Assembly: GCA_963765625.1 (NCBI GenBank)
Contig: CAVXXD010000015.1
Location: 62,001 to 126,000 of the forward strand
Length of the DNA stretch: 64,000 nucleotides
Direction: 5' to 3'
From: CAVXXD01 sp963765625
GTDB taxonomy: Bacteria > Actinomycetota > Geothermincolia > Geothermincolales > Geothermincolaceae
This document shows positions 26,810-35,212 of the stretch, piece after piece. A program made the translations under genes and the position numbers. Position 1 is the stretch's first letter; the number at the start of each line of letters is the position of its first letter. A model generated the notes under the pieces. It saw nothing but the letters and a program-made list of their open reading frames with translations. It was not told the origin of the DNA and ran no database searches.

Positions 26810-29644
26810 TTAGCCGATCCTCCGCCGTTCATCAAGATGCTGCTTGAGAAAACGCCCGGTATGGGAGGCGGGGTATTTCATCACGTCCTCGGGTGTCCCG
26901 CAGACAACCAGTTCCCCTCCGGCATCCCCACCCTCCGGTCCCAGGTCGATGATCCAGTCGGCGCACATGATAACGTCGAGGTTGTGCTCGATGATGACCA
27001 CGGTGTTTCCGGCATCCACCAGTTTCTGGAGCATCAGCAGGAGAGTGTTGATGTCGTCAAAGTGAAGGCCGGTAGTCGGTTCATCCAGGATATAGAGGGT
27101 TTTGCCGGTCGGACGTTTGATGAGCTCGGATGCCAGCTTGACCCTCTGGGCCTCTCCCCCGGAAAGGGTAGTGGCGGGCTGTCCGAGCTTTACGTAACCC
27201 AGTCCGACATCGTTGAGCACCTTTAGGTGACGGTGTATTACCGGGATGTTCCTGAAGAACTCCACTCCCGTTTCCACGGACATGTCCAGCACCTCGGCGA
27301 TGTTCTTCCCTTTGTAGGTGACCTCAAGGGTCTCGTTATTATAGCGTTTGCCTTTGCAGACATCGCAGGGGATGTACACGTCCGGCAGGAAGTGCATCTC
27401 TATCTTGATGGTGCCGTCTCCGGCGCAGAACTCACAACGACCCCCCTTGACGTTGAAGCTGAACCTGCCTGGTTTGTAGCCCCGGGCACGCGCCTCGAGC
27501 GTCTCAGCGAAGGTTTTCCGGATGTTGTCGAAGAGGCCTATGTAAGTCGCGGGGTTGGACCGTGGGGTCCGTCCGATGGGTGCCTGGTCGATGTTTATCA
27601 CCTTATCGATGAGCTCATATCCCTCGATGGCACGGTGTTTACCCGGCGGTGTTTTCGAGCGTTGAAGTCTCCTCATCAGACCGGCGTGGAGTATGTCGTG
27701 CATGAGGGTACTCTTGCCGGAGCCGGAAACGCCGGTCACGCAGGTGAAGACGTTCAGGGGGAACTCCACGTCAATCTTTTTAAGGTTGTGTTCCTCCGCC
27801 CCCGTTACCTTGAGCCTCTTCTTCCCCGCCGACCTTCTTTCCGCCGGCATTTCGATTGCCTTTTCCCCGTTGAGATACTGAGCGGTTATGCTCTCGGGGG
27901 TTGCCAGAACTTCGTCCAGCGTTCCCGCCGCCACTATCTCGCCGCCACTCTCCCCGGCCCCCGGCCCGATGTCCACCAGGTAGTCAGCGGCTCGGATGGT
28001 CGCTTCGTCGTGCTCGACGACGATGAGCGTGTTCCCGAGGTCGCGCAGGCCTATGAGCGTTTCCAGCAACCGCCGGTTATCTCTCTGGTGGAGGCCTATG
28101 GATGGTTCGTCCAGGATGTAGAGCACTCCCGTCAGGCCCGATCCGATCTGGGTGGCCAGGCGTATGCGCTGCGCTTCACCGCCGGCCAGGCTGGCCGCGG
28201 CACGGTTGATGGTCAGATAGTCGAGCCCCACGTCCACGAGGAACTTGAGGCGGGCATTGACCTCCTTGAGGATACGCCCAGCTATCACCGTATCACGCTT
28301 GTCCAGCTTCAGGTTACGGAAGAAAGCATCCGCTTCCTTGACCGACATCTCCGCTACCTGGTTGATGTTCTTCTCCCCCACCCTCACCATCAGGCTCTCC
28401 CTTTTCAGGCGCGCGCCGCCACAGTCCGGGCATGGCCGTTCGTTCATGTACTGGGATATGCGCGCGCGGGAGTAATCTGAATCGGTCTCTTCGTAACGAC
28501 GCTGCAGGTTGTTGACCACTCCTTCGTAGTGGGAGAAATAGCTGCGTAGCCGCCCGTAGCGGTTGCGGTAACGTATGTAGAGTTTTTCCTTGCCAGCGCC
28601 GTAGAGGATGTTTTCTCGCACCTCCTCCGGCAGCTCTCCGAAGGGGGTGTCCAGGCTGAACTCGTACTTCTCCGCCAGCGAACCGAGCTGCTGCTTAAAG
28701 TACTCTCCCGAACCGGACCACGGCGCGATGGCTCCCTCGCTGATGCTGAGCAAGGGGTCGGGGACCACCAGATCAGGGTCTATTTCCTGGTGGTAACCGA
28801 GGCCGCTGCAGGTCGGGCAAGCTCCGAAAGGGCTGTTAAAAGAAAAGATGCGTGGCTCCACCTCGGGGAAAGAGATGCCGCAGGCCGGGCAGGAGAAGTT
28901 CTCCGAGAAGATCGTCTCCGCGCCGTCTTCTTCCAGGACCACCAGGGTCCCCCCGCTCAGCCTCAATGACGTTTCCACCGAATCAGCCAGACGCCGTTTC
29001 ACCCCGGTCTTTATCACCAGGCGGTCGACTACCGCCTCTATGTCGTGCTTGCGGTTCTTGGCCATCTTGATCTCACCGTCCAGGTCGTGGATGACCCCGT
29101 CCACCCTGACGCGGGAGAAGCCCTGCCTGCCGGTCTCCTCCAACAGTTGCTGGTACTCCCCTTTTCTCCCCTTTACCAGAGGAGAGAGGAGGACGAGGCG
29201 GCTGTCCACGGGCTTCTCCAGAATGCGCTCGATGATCTGCTGGGGTGTCTGCCGCTGTATCCTGCCTTCGCATTCCGGGCAATAGACCACGCCGATGCGA
29301 GCGTAGAGCAGGCGGAGATAGTCGTAGATTTCGGTGATGGTTCCGACGGTTGAGCGGGGGTTCCTGGTGGTGCTCTTCTGGTCTATGGATATCGCCGGGG
29401 AGAGGCCGTCGATGTGGTCGACGTCAGGTTTTTCCATCTGTCCCAGGAACTGGCGCGCATAAGAAGAGAGGGACTCGACGTAGCGGCGCTGCCCTTCGGC
29501 GTAGATGGTGTCGAATGCCAGAGAAGACTTGCCGCTGCCGCTTATTCCGGTGAAGACGACCAGCTCTTCGCGGGGCAGCCGCAGGTCAACATTTTTGAGG
29601 TTGTGTTCCCTCGCACCCCTGATGATCAGCCAGTCGTTGCTCAA
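26810..29644 (-). CDS. uvrA: Excinuclease ABC subunit A
   Basis: UvrA is the damage-scanning ATPase with two ABC modules. The 944-residue protein has GISGSGKS (33-40) and GVSGSGKST for the two Walker A sites. Zinc modules CPAC...CPTC and CEFC...CDVC are present. Two ABC signatures (SLAGGEAQRIRL, TLSGGEAQRVKL) and two Walker B segments (YILDEPSIGLH, YILDEPTTGLH) complete the modules. It starts at TTG 29644, overlapping the uvrB stop as TTGA, so translation is coupled. Confidence 0.98.
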   Translation of the reverse strand: MSNDWLIIRGAREHNLKNVDLRLPREELVVFTGISGSGKSSLAFDTIYAEGQRRYVESLSSYARQFLGQMEKPDVDHIDGLSPAISIDQKSTTRNPRSTVGTITEIYDYLRLLYARIGVVYCPECEGRIQRQTPQQIIERILEKPVDSRLVLLSPLVKGRKGEYQQLLEETGRQGFSRVRVDGVIHDLDGEIKMAKNRKHDIEAVVDRLVIKTGVKRRLADSVETSLRLSGGTLVVLEEDGAETIFSENFSCPACGISFPEVEPRIFSFNSPFGACPTCSGLGYHQEIDPDLVVPDPLLSISEGAIAPWSGSGEYFKQQLGSLAEKYEFSLDTPFGELPEEVRENILYGAGKEKLYIRYRNRYGRLRSYFSHYEGVVNNLQRRYEETDSDYSRARISQYMNERPCPDCGGARLKRESLMVRVGEKNINQVAEMSVKEADAFFRNLKLDKRDTVIAGRILKEVNARLKFLVDVGLDYLTINRAAASLAGGEAQRIRLATQIGSGLTGVLYILDEPSIGLHQRDNRRLLETLIGLRDLGNTLIVVEHDEATIRAADYLVDIGPGAGESGGEIVAAGTLDEVLATPESITAQYLNGEKAIEMPAERRSAGKKRLKVTGAEEHNLKKIDVEFPLNVFTCVTGVSGSGKSTLMHDILHAGLMRRLQRSKTPPGKHRAIEGYELIDKVINIDQAPIGRTPRSNPATYIGLFDNIRKTFAETLEARARGYKPGRFSFNVKGGRCEFCAGDGTIKIEMHFLPDVYIPCDVCKGKRYNNETLEVTYKGKNIAEVLDMSVETGVEFFRNIPVIHRHLKVLNDVGLGYVKLGQPATTLSGGEAQRVKLASELIKRPTGKTLYILDEPTTGLHFDDINTLLLMLQKLVDAGNTVVIIEHNLDVIMCADWIIDLGPEGGDAGGELVVCGTPEDVMKYPASHTGRFLKQHLDERRRIG

Positions 29645-31647
29645 TTCGCACCCCGGTCATGGTCAACTACCCGAATGGTCTTCTTCAGTTCTTTGATCTC
29701 GTCTCTCAGGCGGGCGGCATATTCGAACCTGAGGTCCTCCGACGCTACGCGCATCTCTTCCTCCAGCCCCATGATCAGGCGCTCGACTTCTTCTCGGGGC
29801 ATGTCCTTCTTAGCGGCACGCCTGCCGTCCTTCGGGACACGGTCCTCCGGCAGAAGCACCATGTCCATGATATCGGATATCTTCTTGCGGATGGTTTGCG
29901 GTTCGATGCCGTGAGCCTGGTTGTATTCCATCTGCAGGCTGCGGCGCCGCGCTGTCTCGGCCAGCGCCTTGCGCATGGAATCGGTCTCGCTCGCGGCATA
30001 CATGATCACTTGCCCGTGAACATTACGCGACGCCCTGCCAATAGTCTGGATGAGGGACCGCTCGTTCCGCAGGAAGCCTTCTTTGTCCGCGTCGAGGATG
30101 GCCACAAGGGAGACTTCCGGGAGATCGAGCCCTTCCCTGAGGAGGTTTATGCCCACCAGGACGTCAAATTCACCCAAGCGCAGGTCCCTGATGATCTCGA
30201 TACGCTCAAGGGTTTCGATCTCCGAATGGAGGTAACGCACCCTCAACCCCATCTCCAGCAGGTAGTCGGTGAGGTTTTCCGCCATGCGTTTGGTAAGGGT
30301 GGTCACCAGGACCCGCTCCATCCTCTCCACCCTGAGGCGGATCTCTTCGATGAGGTCGTCTATCTGCCCCTCGGATGGCTTGACGACAAGTTCCGGGTCG
30401 ACAAGTCCGGTTGGCCTGATTATCTGCTCGACGACCCGGGTGGAGGTAGCTAGCTCCCATGGCCCTGGAGTCGCGCTTACCAGCACCAACTGGCCGATCC
30501 GCTCCAGGAATTCATCGAACTTGAGAGGCCGGTTGTCCATGGCCGAAGGCAGTCGGAAGCCGAAATCCACCAGGGTCTCCTTGCGAGCGCGATCCCCCTC
30601 GTACATGCCGCGGATCTGGGGAATGGTAATATGTGACTCGTCTACGAAAAGAAGGAAATCGTCGGGATAGAAATCAAGCAGGGTGTAAGGTGGCTGCCCC
30701 GGCTCTCTGCCGTCAAGGTGACGCGAATAGTTCTCGATCCCCTGGCAGTATCCCAGTTCCGTTATCATCTCCAGGTCGTGCAGGGTACGCATGCGTAAAC
30801 GGTGAGCTTCCAACGGCTTGCCTTCATCCTGCAACTCCTTGATCCGGGCTTCCAGTTCCGCTCGGATGCCACGCTTGGCCGTATCCAGCTTCTCCTCGTT
30901 TATGAGGTAATGGGTGGCCGGGAAGAGTGAAACGAGGGCCGGACGTTCCAGAACTTCCCCCGTAGTGGGGTTGAGTACCGTCAACCGTTCGATTTCATCC
31001 CCGAAAAGCTCAACCCTCAGCCCGGTCTCCTCGTAACTGGGGAAGACCTCGATCACGTCCCCTTTTACTCTGAACTTCCCACGGGAAGGATCGTAATCGT
31101 TCCTTTCGTAGCCCACCTCCACCAGGTGCCGGAGAAAATCAGGCTGGTCCAGGGTTTCGCCCTGTTTAAGGAGATAGACCCGCTTAAGGTATTCCTGCGG
31201 GCTTCCCAGGCCGTAGATGCTGGAGACGGAGGCAACGATTATGACGTCTTCACGGGCCAGTAGCGCGCTGGTAGCCCGGTGCCTGAGACGGTCTATGTCG
31301 TCGTTTATGCTGGTGTCCTTTTCTATATAGGTATCGGTCCTGGGGATGTATGCCTCCGGCTGGTAATAATCGTAGTAGCTAACGAAATACTCTACCGCGT
31401 TGCGTGGGAAAAGCTCGCGGAATTCGCTGCACAGCTGGGCGGCGAGGGTTTTGTTCGGTGCGATGACCAGGGCAGGAAGGCGTACCTGGTTGATGACGTG
31501 TGCCATGGTGAACGTCTTACCGGAACCGGTTACTCCCAGTAGGGTCTGGATCTTCTCGCCGGATCTGAGCCCTTCAGTGAGGGCTTCGATGGCAGCTGGC
31601 TGGTCGCCGGTGGGGTGCAGCTCGGTGATTATCTCGAAGCTCGACAT
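29641..31647 (-). CDS. uvrB: Excinuclease ABC subunit B
   Basis: UvrB is the helicase-like damage verifier. The 668-residue protein has the Walker A GVTGSGKTFT and the beta-hairpin region YYDYYQPEAYIP used to probe the damaged strand. DESH (motif II), the helicase C-terminal segment GRASRNVHG and a C-terminal UVR motif that contacts UvrC (about 625-660) are also seen. Its ATG shares the A of the TGA stop of the HAD gene. It is the first repair gene in a co-directional uvrB-uvrA-uvrC-ogt run. Confidence 0.98.
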   Translation of the reverse strand: MSSFEIITELHPTGDQPAAIEALTEGLRSGEKIQTLLGVTGSGKTFTMAHVINQVRLPALVIAPNKTLAAQLCSEFRELFPRNAVEYFVSYYDYYQPEAYIPRTDTYIEKDTSINDDIDRLRHRATSALLAREDVIIVASVSSIYGLGSPQEYLKRVYLLKQGETLDQPDFLRHLVEVGYERNDYDPSRGKFRVKGDVIEVFPSYEETGLRVELFGDEIERLTVLNPTTGEVLERPALVSLFPATHYLINEEKLDTAKRGIRAELEARIKELQDEGKPLEAHRLRMRTLHDLEMITELGYCQGIENYSRHLDGREPGQPPYTLLDFYPDDFLLFVDESHITIPQIRGMYEGDRARKETLVDFGFRLPSAMDNRPLKFDEFLERIGQLVLVSATPGPWELATSTRVVEQIIRPTGLVDPELVVKPSEGQIDDLIEEIRLRVERMERVLVTTLTKRMAENLTDYLLEMGLRVRYLHSEIETLERIEIIRDLRLGEFDVLVGINLLREGLDLPEVSLVAILDADKEGFLRNERSLIQTIGRASRNVHGQVIMYAASETDSMRKALAETARRRSLQMEYNQAHGIEPQTIRKKISDIMDMVLLPEDRVPKDGRRAAKKDMPREEVERLIMGLEEEMRVASEDLRFEYAARLRDEIKELKKTIRVVDHDRGAN

Positions 31648-32387
31648 CAGCTGTCGACCCCCTCCCTCGCGAATATCTCCAACAACTGGCGCAAGTCGGT
31701 TAAGCGTATGCAGTCGACATCAGGATAGAGCCCGTTGCGGTCGATCATCACCGGTATGAGGCCGGCGCTTCTCGCACCGTTCACATCCGATGAAAGAGAG
31801 TCCCCCACGTGCAGGGCATGCCCGGGGTCAACCCCGGCTCCCTCCAGGGCCAGATCGAATATCTTGCGATGCGGCTTCTCTGTTCCGACCTGACCGGATA
31901 TGTAGACGTGGCGGAAATACTCCAAGATGCCCAGGTGGTCAAGGAGCACTTCCAGCCAGGCCTCAAAATTGGATATCAACCCCATGATCAGGCCTTCGCT
32001 CTTTAGTCCCTCCAGCGTATCCTTCACGTCCTCGTAGAGGGTGTAGTTGGAAGGTTCCGTAAAAACTTCGTAGAGCCTGTGTGCCAGGCCCACCTTTCCA
32101 GGATAGCCGAGCCCTGCGAGTAGTCGCTCGTAGAAGTCGAGCCAGAAGGCGCGAGACACCTCGGTCGATGTGGAGAAAGTATAGCCGCCCCGCTGCTTTG
32201 CGTCCAACTCGGAAAAAAGCGTCGCGGTTATCTCCGGCAGCTCGTTCGTGTCGACAATAGCGCCGTTTCCCACGCAGGTCCGTTCAAACAGCTCGACGAA
32301 AGAGGGGCAGGGATGAACCAGGGTCTCTCCAGCGTCGAAAAAGACCACCTTAATATCTTTAACTCTTTCAAGTTCAGAAGTATCCAT
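31647..32387 (-). CDS. HAD-superfamily hydrolase, subfamily IA
   Basis: The 246-residue protein has HAD motif I FFDAGETL (nucleophile Asp; the usual second Asp position is Gly-Glu, as in HDHD3-like members). Motif II is LISNF, the lysine is in TEKPHRKIF, and motif IV is HVGDSLSSDVNGA. A phosphatase acting on a small phosphorylated metabolite is likely; the substrate is not predictable. The ATG at 32387 follows AGGAGG, with a perfect TATAAT at 32413-32408 upstream but no good -35. Its stop overlaps uvrB by one base, so it probably leads the repair operon. Confidence 0.88.
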   Translation of the reverse strand: MDTSELERVKDIKVVFFDAGETLVHPCPSFVELFERTCVGNGAIVDTNELPEITATLFSELDAKQRGGYTFSTSTEVSRAFWLDFYERLLAGLGYPGKVGLAHRLYEVFTEPSNYTLYEDVKDTLEGLKSEGLIMGLISNFEAWLEVLLDHLGILEYFRHVYISGQVGTEKPHRKIFDLALEGAGVDPGHALHVGDSLSSDVNGARSAGLIPVMIDRNGLYPDVDCIRLTDLRQLLEIFAREGVDS

Positions 32388-32481
32388 TTCGTATCCTCCT
32401 AGGTGTGATTATATATGATAGTAGGGGCATTCATGGGTTGATCGTCGGCATGAAAATCCCGCTTATGCTAGAATATCTCCC

Positions 32482-32718
32482 ATGAACCATTGCGCAAAAA
32501 TAAGGGGATGTCCGGCCAGCCAGTACCTGCGCTGCGAAGCCTGGCTGGAAGGCCTGGAGTGCTGGGAGATATCCGCGCCGAGGTGCGCCAACGATCTGCG
32601 CCTGTGTATGCAATACGGATGCCCGGTCTACGATAAATATTCCTCCGACATCGAGGCTTCTTTAAAAACCAAGGCTATGGAGACCAGCCGCTCTTCGCGT
32701 GACGAGGACGAAAGCTGA
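32482..32718 (+). CDS. Small Cys-rich protein, probably expressed from a leaderless mRNA
   Basis: A 78-residue protein with seven cysteines spread over its first 47 residues (Cys4, 10, 18, 27, 35, 42 and 47, in stretches such as GCPASQYLRC and CMQYGCPVYDKY) and a hydrophilic tail. The pattern suggests a metal or iron-sulfur site. I recall similar short Cys-rich hypothetical proteins in other bacteria, but no function. No Shine-Dalgarno site is seen. TAGAAT at 32469-32474 lies seven bases before the ATG, the spacing of a leaderless transcript. It is one of three plus-strand genes here, divergent from the HAD gene and convergent with coaE, whose stop is 5 bases away. Confidence 0.65.
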   Translation: MNHCAKIRGCPASQYLRCEAWLEGLECWEISAPRCANDLRLCMQYGCPVYDKYSSDIEASLKTKAMETSRSSRDEDES

Positions 32719-32722
32719 TCGT

Positions 32723-33361
32723 TCAACTACCCTGGGACGATCCTGCCGCTTTCTTTTCAGCTTGATCAACGATCTCCCGCCATATCTCGGCAACCCTGGC
32801 TTCCAGCTCCTCGAAGGTTCCCTCGTTGTGAATGACGTAACCGGCGTGAGCCAGCTTCTTTTCCAGGTCCATCTGAGAAGATATTCGCCGCCTGGCTTCA
32901 TCGGCCGGCATTGAACGGTCGCGCTCCAGGCGGTTTATCTGGATTTCAGGCGTTGCCGCCACCACTACAACGGTGTCGACCATTCCGATCATACCGGCCT
33001 CTACGAGCAGCGCCGCATCAAGGACGACGATGGCACCCTCGCCCTTATCGCGGCGATATTCCTCCATGCGCCGGTACATCTCCTCACCGATGAGGGGATG
33101 GGTTATGGAGTTGAGCAGCGCGACCTTGTCCCGGTCCCCGAAGACCTTGCCTGCCAGCTTTGGCCGGGAGATCTCACCGTTATCACCGAGGATGTCCTCA
33201 CCGAAGGAGTCCACCAGCCGGTCGAATCCCGCCGCGCCTTTCAGGATCACCTCGTGTCCGATGCGGTCAGCGTCTACTATCCCCGCCCCGTTCTTTTCAA
33301 GGAGGGATGAGACCGTCGATTTACCCGAAGCGATACCCCCGGTAAGTCCGACTATGTACAT
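32723..33361 (-). CDS. coaE: Dephospho-CoA kinase
   Basis: CoaE phosphorylates dephospho-CoA in the last step of CoA synthesis. The 212-residue protein begins VGLTGGIASGKST (P-loop). DADRIGHEV, ITHPLIGEEM, VLDAALLVEAGM and RLERDRSMPADEARRRI follow, all standard for the family. The ATG at 33361 follows AAGGAGGG. It is placed after rpsA, as in actinobacteria (polA-rpsA-coaE-uvrB), but a strong terminator at 33391-33418 separates it from rpsA. Confidence 0.95.
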   Translation of the reverse strand: MYIVGLTGGIASGKSTVSSLLEKNGAGIVDADRIGHEVILKGAAGFDRLVDSFGEDILGDNGEISRPKLAGKVFGDRDKVALLNSITHPLIGEEMYRRMEEYRRDKGEGAIVVLDAALLVEAGMIGMVDTVVVVAATPEIQINRLERDRSMPADEARRRISSQMDLEKKLAHAGYVIHNEGTFEELEARVAEIWREIVDQAEKKAAGSSQGS

Positions 33362-33390
33362 CCGTAAGCCCTCCTTGCATTACCCGGAAG

Positions 33391-33418
33391 AAAAACGAGG
33401 CGTAAACGCCTCGTTTTA
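33391..33418 (-). terminator. Intrinsic terminator after rpsA
   Basis: A perfect 10-bp stem AAACGAGGCG/CGCCTCGTTT with a 4-base loop, followed on the minus strand by further T. It lies 24 bases beyond the rpsA stop. The symmetry means it could also work on the plus strand. Confidence 0.9.
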
Positions 33419-33441
33419 TCTACGCTTTGCTCTTTTCGGAT

Positions 33442-35106
33442 CTAAGAGGAGCTTTTCTTCATGTCCTTGATGATGTCCTCGAGGCTGTCGCTGCCGGTAG
33501 CCACGTTTCCGCTGCTCTCGGGTAGGTCGGCTGCTGAAGACAGTAGTTTTTCTTCAACCGGTTCCGGTTCGGGTGCGGTTTCCTCCACGGCTTCCGTGGC
33601 TGCTGCTTCTTCAACAGCTTCGATGACCGCTTCTTCAACCGCTTCAACTATCGCCTCTTCTATAATCGCTTCCACGACCGCTTCTTCAACCGCTTCAACA
33701 ATCGCCTCTTCTATAATCTCTTCCACGACCGCTTCTTCAACCGCTTCAACTATCGCCTCTTCTATAATCGCTTCCACGACCGCTTCTTCAACCGCTTCAA
33801 CTATCGCCTCTTCGATGACCGCTTCCACTACAGCTTCTTCGAACGCTTCAACTATCGCCTCTTCGATGACCGCTTCCACTACAGCTTCTTCGAACGCTTC
33901 GACGGCAGCCTCGATCTCTTCAGCTTCGGCCGGTTCCGGTTCCGCGGTGAACTCCGGCTCCATTCGTTCCTGTCCGGGCACCTGGCGCAGGCTGAGGCTG
34001 ATGCGTCGCCGGTCGACATCGATGTCGATCACTTTCACCTGTACCGACTGGTTGATGTTGACGATCTCCTCGGGCATCTCGATGTGACGGCTCGACAGCT
34101 CGGAGATATGAATAAGGCCCTCGATGCCCGGGGCCACTTGCACAAATGCTCCAAATGGTACCAGTTTGGTGATGGTTCCGGTGATTATATCCCCGGCGAT
34201 GACCGTCTTGGCCAGCTGCTCCCACGGGTCCGCCAGGGTGGCTTTCAGGCTGAGGGAGATGCGCTCGCGCTCGCGGTCGATGTCCAGGATCTCAACTTCA
34301 ACCTCATCACCCACCGAAACGATCTCCGACGGTTTCTCCACGTGGCACCAGGAGAGCTCGGAGATATGTACCAGGCCGTCGATGCCGCCCAGGTTGACGA
34401 AAGCTCCGAAGCTGACGATGCTGGAGACCTTGCCGCTGACCCTGGCGCCTTTCTGCAGTTTGTCCAGGAGGATCTTCCGCCTTTCGCTCACGGAGTCCTC
34501 CAGGAAGGCACGTCGAGACAGCACAACGTTGTTGCGGTTGCGGTCCATCTCGATGATCTTACATTCCAGATCAGTGCGGAGGAAGGGTTGGAGCTCCTTC
34601 ACCCGCTGCACGTCTACCAGTGATGCCGGCAGGAAACCGCGCAGGCCGATATCGAGGATGAGTCCGCCCTTGACGATCTCGATGACCTCGCCGGTGACGG
34701 TCTTGCCGCTAACCATACAGTCCTCCAGGTTGCACCAGGCCCGCTCGTACTGGGCCCGTTTCTTGGAGAGGATCAGGCGTCCGTCCTTGTCCTCCTTCTG
34801 GAGAACCAGCGCCTCAATATCTTCACCCACGGTGACCACTTCCTCCGGCTTGACGTCGTACCGGATGGACAGTTCCCTGATGGGTATGACACCCTCGGAT
34901 TTGTACCCTATGTCTATGAGCACTTCATCCTTGTCGACCTTGACCACCTTGCCGTCTACGATGTCGCCTTCCGAGAAGATCTTGATAGTCCCGTCATAGT
35001 CGGGAGTCTCAGTCTCCGAGAAGTCGAAGTTCGTGAGCGGCGTGCAGAAATCGATGGCCTTGTTCTCCCTGTTTTCCTGCCTGTTCTCTCCTACCTGGTC
35101 TGTCAT
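33442..35106 (-). CDS. rpsA: 30S ribosomal protein S1 with a long acidic repeat tail
   Basis: S1 helps mRNA bind the ribosome. Four S1 (OB-fold) domains are seen at about residues 46-115, 133-200, 219-287 and 305-373, with repeated VHISELS/IHISELS signatures in the last two. After residue 390 comes an unusual Glu/Ala/Val/Ile-rich tail built from 17-residue repeats (33637-33891). A Pro-Glu-rich stretch and a short end, DSLEDIIKDMKKSSS, close it. The ATG at 35106 has GGAGG 11 bases upstream; the TTG at 35109 is equally possible. It lies between polA and coaE. The acidic disordered C-terminus is common in actinobacterial S1, but such regular repeats are not. Confidence 0.95.
   Translation of the reverse strand: MTDQVGENRQENRENKAIDFCTPLTNFDFSETETPDYDGTIKIFSEGDIVDGKVVKVDKDEVLIDIGYKSEGVIPIRELSIRYDVKPEEVVTVGEDIEALVLQKEDKDGRLILSKKRAQYERAWCNLEDCMVSGKTVTGEVIEIVKGGLILDIGLRGFLPASLVDVQRVKELQPFLRTDLECKIIEMDRNRNNVVLSRRAFLEDSVSERRKILLDKLQKGARVSGKVSSIVSFGAFVNLGGIDGLVHISELSWCHVEKPSEIVSVGDEVEVEILDIDRERERISLSLKATLADPWEQLAKTVIAGDIITGTITKLVPFGAFVQVAPGIEGLIHISELSSRHIEMPEEIVNINQSVQVKVIDIDVDRRRISLSLRQVPGQERMEPEFTAEPEPAEAEEIEAAVEAFEEAVVEAVIEEAIVEAFEEAVVEAVIEEAIVEAVEEAVVEAIIEEAIVEAVEEAVVEEIIEEAIVEAVEEAVVEAIIEEAIVEAVEEAVIEAVEEAAATEAVEETAPEPEPVEEKLLSSAADLPESSGNVATGSDSLEDIIKDMKKSSS
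33637..33891 (-). repeat. Five tandem 51-base repeats inside rpsA (17-residue units)
   Basis: Five in-frame units read EEAVVEAVIEEAIVEAF and close variants, with a sixth degenerate unit after them. The units are nearly identical in DNA, differing by a few bases, so they look recently expanded or homogenised. The pattern of E and A with V or I predicts a long amphipathic helix or coiled coil. Unit number could vary between strains or be affected by assembly. Confidence 0.9.
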
Positions 35107-35212
35107 CAACTACGATACCTCCGCTTTTTTATTTCCTTGCATGACACAAGGCTTCCAAATAGAAGATTCTAACACCATTTACGGTGTTTGAGAAGAAGAA
35201 CCGGCATCGGGG

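Noticed and set aside
27227..28480. 417-residue plus-strand open frame opposite uvrA
   Set aside because: Antisense shadow of a highly conserved gene in GC-rich DNA.
33637..33891. Tandem repeats as a CRISPR array
   Set aside because: The repeats are contiguous without spacers, in frame and coding within rpsA.
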